64,000 nucleotides of DNA. Origin: Mesorhizobium sp. (GTDB lineage Bacteria; Pseudomonadota; Alphaproteobacteria; Rhizobiales; Rhizobiaceae). Where the stretch lies: positions 98,059 to 162,058 of the forward strand of contig SAKE01000015.1 in assembly GCA_004017275.1 (NCBI GenBank), written 5' to 3'. The position numbers were made by a program, and so were the translations under genes. The notes beneath the pieces were generated by a model. It was not told where the DNA came from and ran no database searches. It was given only the letters and a program-made list of their open reading frames with translations. Of this stretch, positions 54,587 through 61,829 are shown piece after piece; position 1 is the stretch's first letter; every line of letters starts with the position of its first letter.

Positions 54587-54613
54587 TATCGCCTATTGAT
54601 CTACCAATCGATA
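54587..54613. promoter_or_regulatory. operator candidate between sorC and the unrecognised gene
   Basis: TATCG (54587-54591) mirrors CGATA (54609-54613) and ATTG (54595-54598) mirrors CAAT (54605-54608), roughly concentric. The centre on the minus strand reads GTAGATCAATAG, sharing GTAGATCA-n-TA with the aldolase repeat at 50232. Position is right for SorC autoregulation. Confidence 0.5.
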
Positions 54614-54681
54614 GGAACAATGTAGAGGTGGTGGCCGCTCCTGTTGGCGGCCATCCGCAGCAAATTTCAAGGCGATCCGCA

Positions 54682-55485
54682 ATGCTCCGACAAATCTCCG
54701 AAGATGTCCGCGTCAATCTGAAGGACCGGCTGCGGGAAGTCCGCGAAATCATCCGCCAGAGCCGCCATGACGGCGGCGGCGACGCCAGCATCCTGCGCGA
54801 AGCAACCAGCCATCTGCCGGCGTTTCCGGGCAAGGGCATCGAAGGCCTGCTCAGCCATGCTGCGAGTGCCGTCGACGAAGCGCTATCGATCGCTGAATCG
54901 CTCATCCCGCATGAGCGCCCGATCAAGGTGGACGGCACAACGGTAAAGGGTCTCGGCACCTATTTCCCGGTCGGCGACGAGGATCGCCAGTTGAGTGCGG
55001 AGCGCTTGTTCCGGCGCGATATGTATTATCTGACCAAGGCAGTGCTTGCCGGCCTGAATATCGACAATGCCCGCATCCACGAAGCCGATTTCGCCGCCGT
55101 CCATGCCACGATGCGCAAGCGGCATGGCGATCTCCTGGCCGCCTTGGCCGCGCCAGGTGCCGGACTGCAGGCTATCGCGGCGACCTGTTCGGCGCTGCTG
55201 GTCGAGTGCCTCCACCAACGTCCCGTTCGCTTTGCCGAAACCGTGCCGGAAACGCCTCCGGTGCTGGACGGCCGGGCGCTCGACATCAGCTGCCTGGCGC
55301 CGCTCGCTTTGGCATGCGGCCTGGCGACCACCGGCAGCGACGGCGCACCGGAGCCCGATATGCTGGAGATCGCGATCCTGGCGGCCGAAATCCGTCACGA
55401 TCGCATCATCGAGGCCTGCGCCAAGGCCAGCCCGATCAATGAATTGACGCCCGTTTTCGCCACTTTGCTTGCGCATCTGCCGTAA
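54682..55485 (+). CDS. unrecognised protein encoded beside the PTS locus
   Basis: 267 residues from ATG 54682 (a GTG at 54628 is possible). I do not recognise the family. The N-terminal 60 residues are charged and helical (ISEDVRVNLKDRLREVREIIRQ). Residues 85-115 contain LGTYFPVGDEDRQLSAERLFRRDMYYLTKAVL, and the rest is Ala/Leu-rich helical with LALACGLATT. No signal peptide or membrane helix. It is divergent from sorC and convergent with the HPr-EI gene, so it may be part of the same polyol regulon. Confidence 0.8.
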   Translation: MLRQISEDVRVNLKDRLREVREIIRQSRHDGGGDASILREATSHLPAFPGKGIEGLLSHAASAVDEALSIAESLIPHERPIKVDGTTVKGLGTYFPVGDEDRQLSAERLFRRDMYYLTKAVLAGLNIDNARIHEADFAAVHATMRKRHGDLLAALAAPGAGLQAIAATCSALLVECLHQRPVRFAETVPETPPVLDGRALDISCLAPLALACGLATTGSDGAPEPDMLEIAILAAEIRHDRIIEACAKASPINELTPVFATLLAHLP

Positions 55486-55500
55486 TTGTCGGGACCCCGG

Positions 55501-57480
55501 CTAGCCCTCAGCGGCCATCGCCATGATCGCTTTCTTGGCGCGCTGGATCGAAGCCGGGCTCATCGAGAGTTCGGTCAGCCCCATCTTCACGAAAGTCGCA
55601 ATAAGGTCCGGCCGGCCAGCGGCCTCACCGCACATACCGACCATGATGCCGGCGGCGACGCCGGCTTTTGCCGTCATTTCGATCGCCGACATGACGGCCG
55701 GATTGGTGACGTCGTTGAGCTTGGCCACGGTCGGATTGAGCCGGTCGGCAGCCATGATGTACTGGGTCAGATCATTGGTGCCGATCGAGAAGAAAGCAAC
55801 CTCCTTGGCCAGCGCCGGGGCAATCAGCACGGCGGCCGGGGTTTCGATCATCACGCCGAGATCGAACGCCGCATGCGGCACGCCTTCGGCTTTCAGTTCG
55901 GCGGTACATTCGGCGACCAGAACCCGCGTCTGCCTGACCTCTGATATGTCGGACACCATCGGCAGCATCACCTTGATGTTGCCGTGCACGGCGGCCCGCA
56001 GCAGCGCTCGCAGCTGACGCTTGAAGATGTCGGGCCGGTCGAGGCACATGCGAATGCCGCGCCAGCCGAGGAAGGGGTTCTCCTCGTCGGGAAATTCGAT
56101 GCCGGCAATCGGCTTGTCGCCGCCGATGTCGAGCGTGCGCACGATGACAGGATAAGGCGCAAAAGCCTTTGCCAGCGCCGCATAGGTCTCCGCCTGCATA
56201 TCTTCCGAGGGCAGATGCATATGGCGCATGAACAGAAGCTCGGTGCGGAACAGGCCGATACCCATGGCGCCGGCCTCCTGCGCCGCCTCGATCTCCTCCA
56301 GCGAGCCGATATTGGCCGCGACCTCGATGATCCTGCCGTCGGCGAGTTTTGGCGTCACTGTCTTGAAGACGGTCAAGCCGGCGCGCTCCCTGGCCGCCAC
56401 TTCGACGCGTCCAGCAAAATCGGCACGGGTCGCCGCGTCGGGGTCGATGATGACATGGCCGCCATTGCCGTCGAGTGCGACTTCTCGCGCGGTGCGCAAG
56501 GCATTGACCTGGCCGCCAAGGCCGAGCACCGCCGGAATGCCGTGCGAGCGGGCAATGATGGCGATATGCGAGGTGGCGCCGCCATGGCCGCACACCACAC
56601 CGCCGATGCGCTTCAGCGGCGCGCGTGCCAGGTCCCAGGCGCCGATGTCGTCGGCAATCAGGATGGCCCCTTCGGGGATGTTTTCGAGGCTGACGTCATC
56701 CTGCCCAAGCAGCACCAGGCAGATCTGCCGCCCCACCGCATGAACATCGTCCGCCCGCGCGTTGAGATAGTGGTCGTCGACGGCGCTGAAATCGGCGGCG
56801 ATGGTGGAGGCTGCGGTGATGACGGCCGAAATCGCATCGTTGCCGCCCTTGATCAAGGTCTCGGCTTCGCTGGTCAGGCTGTGGTCGGCGGCGATATCCC
56901 GGAGCGCGGCGACGATGCCGCGGTCTCCGGCAGACAGGCTGTCCTGCGCCAACGCATGATCCATGCGGGCCTGGACCGCGCTGACAGCCGTGCGGAACCT
57001 GTCGATCTCGCCTTCTATCTCCTCGGCCCGCAACACGCGGCCCTGGCCGGCGATATCGGGTGGAAAATGCGCAAAGGCCGGGCCAATGGCGAACCCTTCG
57101 CTGGCGGCGACGCCGCGCAAGCCGGTTGCTGCTCCAGGTCCCGCCGGCGCGGATTCGGCTGCGGATACAACCACCGCCTTCGGCCCGGCATCGCCTGACG
57201 GCTGGGAATCCTCGTCATCAAGGCCAGCCTTTGGATTTTCGAGATAGCCGATCAGCGCCTCGATCGCCTCGATAGCGTCGGCGCCGTTGGCCCGCACTGT
57301 GACTTCCTGGTTCTCCTTGACCGCCAGCAGCATCAGCTTGACCGAACTCTTGGCGCTGACCGCCTTGCCGTCCTTGATCAGTTCGACATCGGATTCGAAA
57401 CCCTTGGCGAGCTTCACGAACCGCGTCGCGGGACGGGCGTGCAAACCTTCATGCACTCTGACGATGGTCGAGCGTTCCAT
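55501..57480 (-). CDS. HPr-enzyme I fusion of the phosphotransferase system
   Basis: 659 residues. HPr (1-85) has the phospho-His in VHEGLHARPATRFVKLAKG (His13) and the KSSVKLMLLAV loop. After a Pro/Ala linker comes enzyme I (from about 115): the active His lies in CGHGGATSHIAIIARSHGIPAVLGLG, and the PEP-binding part has MGIGLFRTELLFM, PVIVRTLDIGGDKPI, IGTNDLTQYIMAADR and MVGMCGEAAGRPDL. It lacks the GAF domain of nitrogen-PTS EI. It starts the phosphorelay for the EIIA/B/C encoded upstream in the same operon. Confidence 0.94.
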   Translation of the reverse strand: MERSTIVRVHEGLHARPATRFVKLAKGFESDVELIKDGKAVSAKSSVKLMLLAVKENQEVTVRANGADAIEAIEALIGYLENPKAGLDDEDSQPSGDAGPKAVVVSAAESAPAGPGAATGLRGVAASEGFAIGPAFAHFPPDIAGQGRVLRAEEIEGEIDRFRTAVSAVQARMDHALAQDSLSAGDRGIVAALRDIAADHSLTSEAETLIKGGNDAISAVITAASTIAADFSAVDDHYLNARADDVHAVGRQICLVLLGQDDVSLENIPEGAILIADDIGAWDLARAPLKRIGGVVCGHGGATSHIAIIARSHGIPAVLGLGGQVNALRTAREVALDGNGGHVIIDPDAATRADFAGRVEVAARERAGLTVFKTVTPKLADGRIIEVAANIGSLEEIEAAQEAGAMGIGLFRTELLFMRHMHLPSEDMQAETYAALAKAFAPYPVIVRTLDIGGDKPIAGIEFPDEENPFLGWRGIRMCLDRPDIFKRQLRALLRAAVHGNIKVMLPMVSDISEVRQTRVLVAECTAELKAEGVPHAAFDLGVMIETPAAVLIAPALAKEVAFFSIGTNDLTQYIMAADRLNPTVAKLNDVTNPAVMSAIEMTAKAGVAAGIMVGMCGEAAGRPDLIATFVKMGLTELSMSPASIQRAKKAIMAMAAEG

Positions 57481-57535
57481 TGCAAATACTCTGGTTTGAG
57501 CGCCATTCCCAACATAGGCCGTGGCGCGAATGCTG

Positions 57536-57916
57536 TCAGGCGGCGATGGTGATGATCGCGCCCGTTTTCAGGGCAGCCACCAGTGCTTGCGGGTCGACTT
57601 GCGATGCGCAGATTTCGCCCGGCCTCTCGGCCTCCGTGGCGCCGTTGAATGAGATGACGACATGGCCCATTTCCAGCACCTTGCTCCAGGCGCTGGAGCC
57701 GACCGCCGTAATAACAGCGACAACCGGGCCGAGGGTGATCGAAGCGCCCTTGGCGGGCGCTCCGTCACTCGGTCCCTGCTCCGTCTTGTGGAGCACGGAA
57801 ACCTCGGCAAGCTCTGGCGGCGAGCCATCTTCAAACAGGATGACCACGCCCCCTTCGGCAAGGTCCGCCACTTCGGGTCCGATGGCAGTGACCCGTGTTC
57901 TCAGAAGAACCGTCAT
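57536..57916 (-). CDS. PTS glucitol/sorbitol-type EIIA component
   Basis: 126 residues from ATG 57916 (MTVLLRTRVTAIGPEV). It has the PTSIIA/GutA layout: LAEGGVVILFEDGSPPELAEVSVLHKTE with a likely phospho-His in SVLHKTE, then ITAVGSSAWSKVLEMGHVVISFNGATEAERPGEICAS. It takes phosphate from HPr and gives it to EIIB. Located between the EIIB gene and the HPr-EI gene. Confidence 0.92.
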   Translation of the reverse strand: MTVLLRTRVTAIGPEVADLAEGGVVILFEDGSPPELAEVSVLHKTEQGPSDGAPAKGASITLGPVVAVITAVGSSAWSKVLEMGHVVISFNGATEAERPGEICASQVDPQALVAALKTGAIITIAA

Positions 57917-57942
57917 ATGGCGAACCTCATTTTCCAATTGTC

Positions 57943-58947
57943 TTAGAACACGATCAGGCTGACGACCCAGGCGATCAGCACCGAGACCGGCCCCATGATC
58001 TGGCGGCTGATGAGCACCGCCGGAACGCCGATTTCGATTGTCTTCGGCTTGGCTTCACCGAGCGCCAGACCAACGGGAACGAAGTCGCAGCCCACCTGGG
58101 TATTGTAGGCGAACAGCGCCGGCAGTGCCATCGCCGGCGAAATCGTGCCATTGGCGATCTGCGGGCCGATGATGGCGACGCCGATAACCTGCGCGATGAC
58201 AGCGCCTGGCCCGAGGATGGGCGACAGGAACGGCAGGCCGCAGATAGCGGAGATGATCAGCAGGCCAACGATGTTGTTGGCCAGCGGACCCATTGGCTGC
58301 GCCAGCACATCGCCGATGCCGGTGTAGAGGATCAGACCGATGAGCATGGTCACGAAGGCCATGAACGGCAGCACGTTGCGGATGACCTGATCGATGGTGC
58401 GGCGGCCGGCATTGAAGAAGATGCCGACAATACGCCCCATGACGCGGCCGATCGTGCTGATGAGGCCGATCAGCCCACCTTCGCTCGGCAGCGGCTGTGG
58501 TGCCGCGGCCGCATTGTTGTTACTCGAACTCATCGCTGCTGCTCCCCCTGCAGTCGTGATCGTTTCGGATCCGTCCGCCATCGTGATATTGGCCGGCTTC
58601 ACGCCCGAAACGTAGATGTCCTCGGTGATGAACTGGGCCAGCGGCCCGGACTGCCCGACCGGCGTCAGATTGACGGTCGGGATGCGCTTGCGCGGATAGA
58701 CGCCGCATCGTGCGGTGCCGCCGCAATCGACGACGACAACCGCCATCTCGCTTTCGATCGGCGGTGCCCTGAAGCCGTCGACGGCTTCGGCACCGGTCAT
58801 GTCGGCGATGAGCTGCGCCACCGGATGAATGCCACCACCGGTGACGGAAACAACCTTGCTGCGCTGTTCGGTCGGCTCGATGACGAGCGGGCCACCCCAG
58901 CCGGTTTTGCCCTGGGAGATCCTTACGGCTTTGTATGTCTTGGCCAT
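57943..58947 (-). CDS. PTS glucitol/sorbitol-type EIIB component (SrlE-like)
   Basis: 334 residues, the size of SrlE. The N-terminal EIIB part starts MAKTYKAVRISQGKTGWGGPLVIEP and has the phospho-Cys site DCGGTARCGVYPRKRIPTVN. The C-terminal 170 residues are membrane helices (IGRVMGRIVGIFFNAGRRTIDQVIRNVLPFMAFVTMLIGLI and onward), as in the bipartite GutE protein. Phosphate passes from here to the polyol. A low-complexity AAAMSSSNNNAAAAPQ linker divides the two. Confidence 0.94.
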   Translation of the reverse strand: MAKTYKAVRISQGKTGWGGPLVIEPTEQRSKVVSVTGGGIHPVAQLIADMTGAEAVDGFRAPPIESEMAVVVVDCGGTARCGVYPRKRIPTVNLTPVGQSGPLAQFITEDIYVSGVKPANITMADGSETITTAGGAAAMSSSNNNAAAAPQPLPSEGGLIGLISTIGRVMGRIVGIFFNAGRRTIDQVIRNVLPFMAFVTMLIGLILYTGIGDVLAQPMGPLANNIVGLLIISAICGLPFLSPILGPGAVIAQVIGVAIIGPQIANGTISPAMALPALFAYNTQVGCDFVPVGLALGEAKPKTIEIGVPAVLISRQIMGPVSVLIAWVVSLIVF

Positions 58948-58963
58948 GATATCCTCCCCGCCC

Positions 58964-59725
58964 TTACAGCTCGACGCCCTGGCGGCGTGCCATGATGGCG
59001 GTGATGCGTTCGGTCAGCATGCCCTTGAGCAGGATGACGACGAGACCGACAATGGCGTACCAGATCGCCACCTTGACGTGATAACCGGCAACGACGACGC
59101 CCTTCTTCTCCAGCTCCAGCAGCGCGACGAGAATACCGCCCCAGACGAAATACTCGCCGGGATTGATGTGCGGGAACAGGCCGAGCGGCGGGTGCACATA
59201 GGACACGGCCGCGTCATAGAAGGCCGGCTTGTGCTTTTCTTCCAGGAACGATCCGAACGTATAGGCCATCGGATTGGTGAGGAAGAACACCGCCAGCAGC
59301 GGCAACAGCGTATAACGCGTCAGCGCGATCCGGCCGGCACCACGCGCCAGGCCATGCACGCGCTCTTCACCGACCAGTTCAGTGACGGCGTAGAAGGCCG
59401 TCATCAGCACCACCAGTGTCGGAATGATGCCGGTGACGAAGCCAGCGAAGACCTCGCCGCCCTTCTGGAAGATGCCGATGAAGTACTTGCCGATGGCGGT
59501 CAGCCAGCCGAGCTGCTCTTCCTGCTGGACGTCCTTCAGCTTTTCCTTGAACTGATCGACGGTGATCGGTCCGCTGTCCGCCTGTGCGAGGACAACGAGA
59601 TGGTCAGAGGCATGCTCGACGGCGAGCTTGCCATGCAATGCAGCATCCGAAACCATGGCACCTGCGACATGCAGATTGTGCACGGCCATGTCGGCATGCT
59701 GCGCCAACAACGAAAATACAGACAT
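58964..59725 (-). CDS. PTS glucitol/sorbitol-type EIIC component (SrlA-like)
   Basis: 253 residues. From residue 67 it follows SrlA: GWLTAIGKYFIGIFQKGGEVFAGFVTGIIPTLVVLMTAFYAV, TRYTLLPLLAVFFLTNPMAYTFGSFLEE, PAFYDAAVSYVHPPLGLFPHINPGEYFVWGGIL. SrlA is about 187 residues; here about 65 extra N-terminal residues are rich in His, Ala and Val with no membrane helix (HADMAVHNLHVAGAMVSD). It is the membrane channel for the imported polyol. Confidence 0.94.
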   Translation of the reverse strand: MSVFSLLAQHADMAVHNLHVAGAMVSDAALHGKLAVEHASDHLVVLAQADSGPITVDQFKEKLKDVQQEEQLGWLTAIGKYFIGIFQKGGEVFAGFVTGIIPTLVVLMTAFYAVTELVGEERVHGLARGAGRIALTRYTLLPLLAVFFLTNPMAYTFGSFLEEKHKPAFYDAAVSYVHPPLGLFPHINPGEYFVWGGILVALLELEKKGVVVAGYHVKVAIWYAIVGLVVILLKGMLTERITAIMARRQGVEL

Positions 59726-59785
59726 TTCTCCTCCTTATGCCGCCCGCCGGTTGATCCCAGTCGGTGCGCGGCGTCCTCTCGTCCT

Positions 59786-60223
59786 CTAAGCCCTTGCTAT
59801 GTTCAAGCCGGACAGACCCGGCTTCCTTCCCGGCTCCGACCGTGTTTTGTCGATCTGTTCGATCGCCCGCTTCACGGCCTCGGCCACACCGGGTTCCCCC
59901 TCCCCCATGATTGCAGGGTTGGACCGGAGTCGATCGAGGGGAACGCCCTCGAACTCTTCATGTCTCTTGAATTTGGTGAACACGGAACGGCCGCTCATCA
60001 CCATCAGGCGGCGCACGACCAGATCGGGCGTCACCACGACGAGCGCGATGGTGCCCTTGGCCAAACGGCCGCGAAAATTGCCGGCTCCGACAAAGCCATC
60101 CTTGTACTGGTCGGTGACGCCCCGGAACACATCCGAATAATGCCGCATCTGCAACCAGACGCCGAGCGACTGCAACGCCCACACGATAACCAGCAGAAGC
60201 AGTCCCCACTGCCAAATCGCCAT
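59786..60223 (-). CDS. gutM: GutM family protein
   Basis: 145 residues from ATG 60223. One N-terminal membrane helix (IWQWGLLLLVIVWALQSLGVWLQM) is followed by the GutM pattern YKDGFVGAGNFRGRLAKGTIALVVVTPDLVVRRLMVMSG. GutM is classed as a glucitol operon activator, though its membrane anchor makes a direct DNA role doubtful. It heads the gutM-EIIC-EIIB-EIIA-HPr/EI operon. Confidence 0.9.
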   Translation of the reverse strand: MAIWQWGLLLLVIVWALQSLGVWLQMRHYSDVFRGVTDQYKDGFVGAGNFRGRLAKGTIALVVVTPDLVVRRLMVMSGRSVFTKFKRHEEFEGVPLDRLRSNPAIMGEGEPGVAEAVKRAIEQIDKTRSEPGRKPGLSGLNIARA

Positions 60224-60309
60224 TCGGTTCTCCTCCCGAAGCTTCAGTTGGACCGCACCTTGGACTGACGCGAGCCAACAGCAAAGTGAGAACATTTGTT
60301 TCCGAGAAT

Positions 60310-60330
60310 GTCAATATGTATGATATTGAC
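60310..60330. promoter_or_regulatory. perfect palindrome before the PTS operon
   Basis: GTCAATAT (60310-60317) and ATATTGAC (60323-60330) form a perfect inverted repeat with a five-base spacer, 87 bases before the gutM start and 89 bases before the divergent gene start at 60419. It is the only strong palindrome in this gap and is well placed as an operator for both directions. Confidence 0.65.
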
Positions 60331-60418
60331 CATCACTGCCGTCATCCACAGGGACGCTGACAGATTTCAGCGGCGGCGCCGTTGTGCTAGCCTGGCCGGG
60401 AAACAGGATAAGAGGAAC

Positions 60419-61060
60419 ATGGAGCTGCCCTTCAGGGACGAACTGGCCTTGATGCCCGACCTTCGCCATCGGTTGCGGCAGTTGCGCTGGTTCCGCGCTA
60501 CCTTTCGCGGCAGCGCCAAGGTGGTCTCGGACACATTCGGCGTGCGCTTCGAGATCGACGAGGCGAAGCTCACCAGGGCCTTTCTCGACTGGGTCGAGGT
60601 CATGGAGGCGCAAAAGCGCTTCGCCGCGATCGACCGCGCCGACTTCATCGTCTTTGCCGCCGGCCTGGTGCTGCGCGAGCTGATCAAACAGGCGCCGGCA
60701 AGGGAAATGTCCGGCCTCACTCAGCTGATCGAGACGGATGCGAATGCCGGTACGCTGGAAATCGTCCGTTTCTGGCCAGAGGGTTTCCTCTACACCAACT
60801 ACTGCGTCTCGGTGATTTCGGCGATCCATGAACAGGAATTCGGCACGGCACCCAGCATCGACAAATGCGCCGATGATTTGCGCACATGGTGGTCCTATCG
60901 CGAGAATGTGACCGAGATGCCGGCCTATGCCGTGGCCTTCCTCGACCGCTTCCTCGGCGCCGAACCGAACTGGATAACGCCGGATCGCGCTCAGTCCCGG
61001 CAAGCCATGCAAAGGGCGCTCGGGTCCACGCGCGCGAGCGACGCATTGCGCCAGCTTTGA
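60419..61060 (+). CDS. conserved-looking protein of unknown function
   Basis: 213 residues from ATG 60419 (MELPFRDELALMPDLRHRLRQLRWF), preceded by AGAGGAAC. No membrane helix or signal. Notable segments are DFIVFAAGLVLRELIKQAPA and EIVRFWPEGFLYTNYCVSVISAIHEQEFG. I cannot place it in a family. It is divergent from the PTS operon across the palindrome at 60310. Confidence 0.8.
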   Translation: MELPFRDELALMPDLRHRLRQLRWFRATFRGSAKVVSDTFGVRFEIDEAKLTRAFLDWVEVMEAQKRFAAIDRADFIVFAAGLVLRELIKQAPAREMSGLTQLIETDANAGTLEIVRFWPEGFLYTNYCVSVISAIHEQEFGTAPSIDKCADDLRTWWSYRENVTEMPAYAVAFLDRFLGAEPNWITPDRAQSRQAMQRALGSTRASDALRQL

Positions 61061-61150
61061 GCCCGCCGGCTTTTGCGCGCCAACACCCCGCTATTGAACA
61101 TTTGATTTTTTGACGATAGCGATGTGCGAAATTGACTCGGAGGCAAGCGC

Positions 61151-61825
61151 ATGGCGCGATCAAGGCCCATCATTTTCGATTGCGACGGCGTTCTTGTCGA
61201 CAGCGAGCCGCTGGCCGCCCGCGCCTATGAGCGCGTCTATGAAAAGCACGGCATGCCCGGCGTCAACACCAGCATCATCGCCCAATGCATCGGCATGAAG
61301 CAGTCCGACATCATCACCAAGATCAGGGACTTGACCGGCCACCAGTTTCCGCCGGCGGCAGACAGCGACATCTGGGCCGAGACCAAGGTGCTGTTCTCCG
61401 AGGAATTGAAGCCGACATCGGGAATCCTCGCATTTCTGCAGACGCTTGCCGGCGACCGCTGCGTTGCCTCGTCATCCTCCGTCGAGCGCATAAACCACAG
61501 CCTGGCCGTGACCGGGCTGTCGCGATTCTTCGGCGATGCGATCTACAGCTCCTCGATGGTCAAGAACGGCAAGCCGGCGCCGGACATCTTCCTGTTCGCC
61601 GCCGAGAAAATGGACGCCAATCCGGCGGACTGCATCGTCATCGAGGATTCACCCTTCGGTATCGAGGGCGCGGTTGCTGCCGGCATGACGGCGATAGGCT
61701 ACACAGGCGGCGGCCACACCTATACCGAGCATGGCGCGCGGCTGATAGTGGCCGGTGCGGATTTCGTGTGCGCCGACTGGCATGACGTTAGCCGGCAATT
61801 GGCCGGGCTCGGTGTCCCCGCCTAG
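61151..61825 (+). CDS. HAD-IA hydrolase, beta-phosphoglucomutase-like
   Basis: 224 residues. Motif I is IIFDCDGVLVDSEPLAARAYERVYEK, motif II CVASSSSVERINHSL, motif III KNGKPAPDIFLFAAEKM and motif IV CIVIEDSPFGIEGAVAAGM. This is the phosphatase/phosphomutase group with a helical cap. Beside the PTS operon it could be a polyol-phosphate phosphatase or mutase, which is inference. ATG 61151 follows GGAGGC. Confidence 0.93.
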   Translation: MARSRPIIFDCDGVLVDSEPLAARAYERVYEKHGMPGVNTSIIAQCIGMKQSDIITKIRDLTGHQFPPAADSDIWAETKVLFSEELKPTSGILAFLQTLAGDRCVASSSSVERINHSLAVTGLSRFFGDAIYSSSMVKNGKPAPDIFLFAAEKMDANPADCIVIEDSPFGIEGAVAAGMTAIGYTGGGHTYTEHGARLIVAGADFVCADWHDVSRQLAGLGVPA

Positions 61826-61829
61826 GCTC

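Noticed and set aside
55984..57198. 404-codon plus-strand frame opposite HPr-EI
   Set aside because: Shadow frame; the minus strand carries all PTS active-site motifs.
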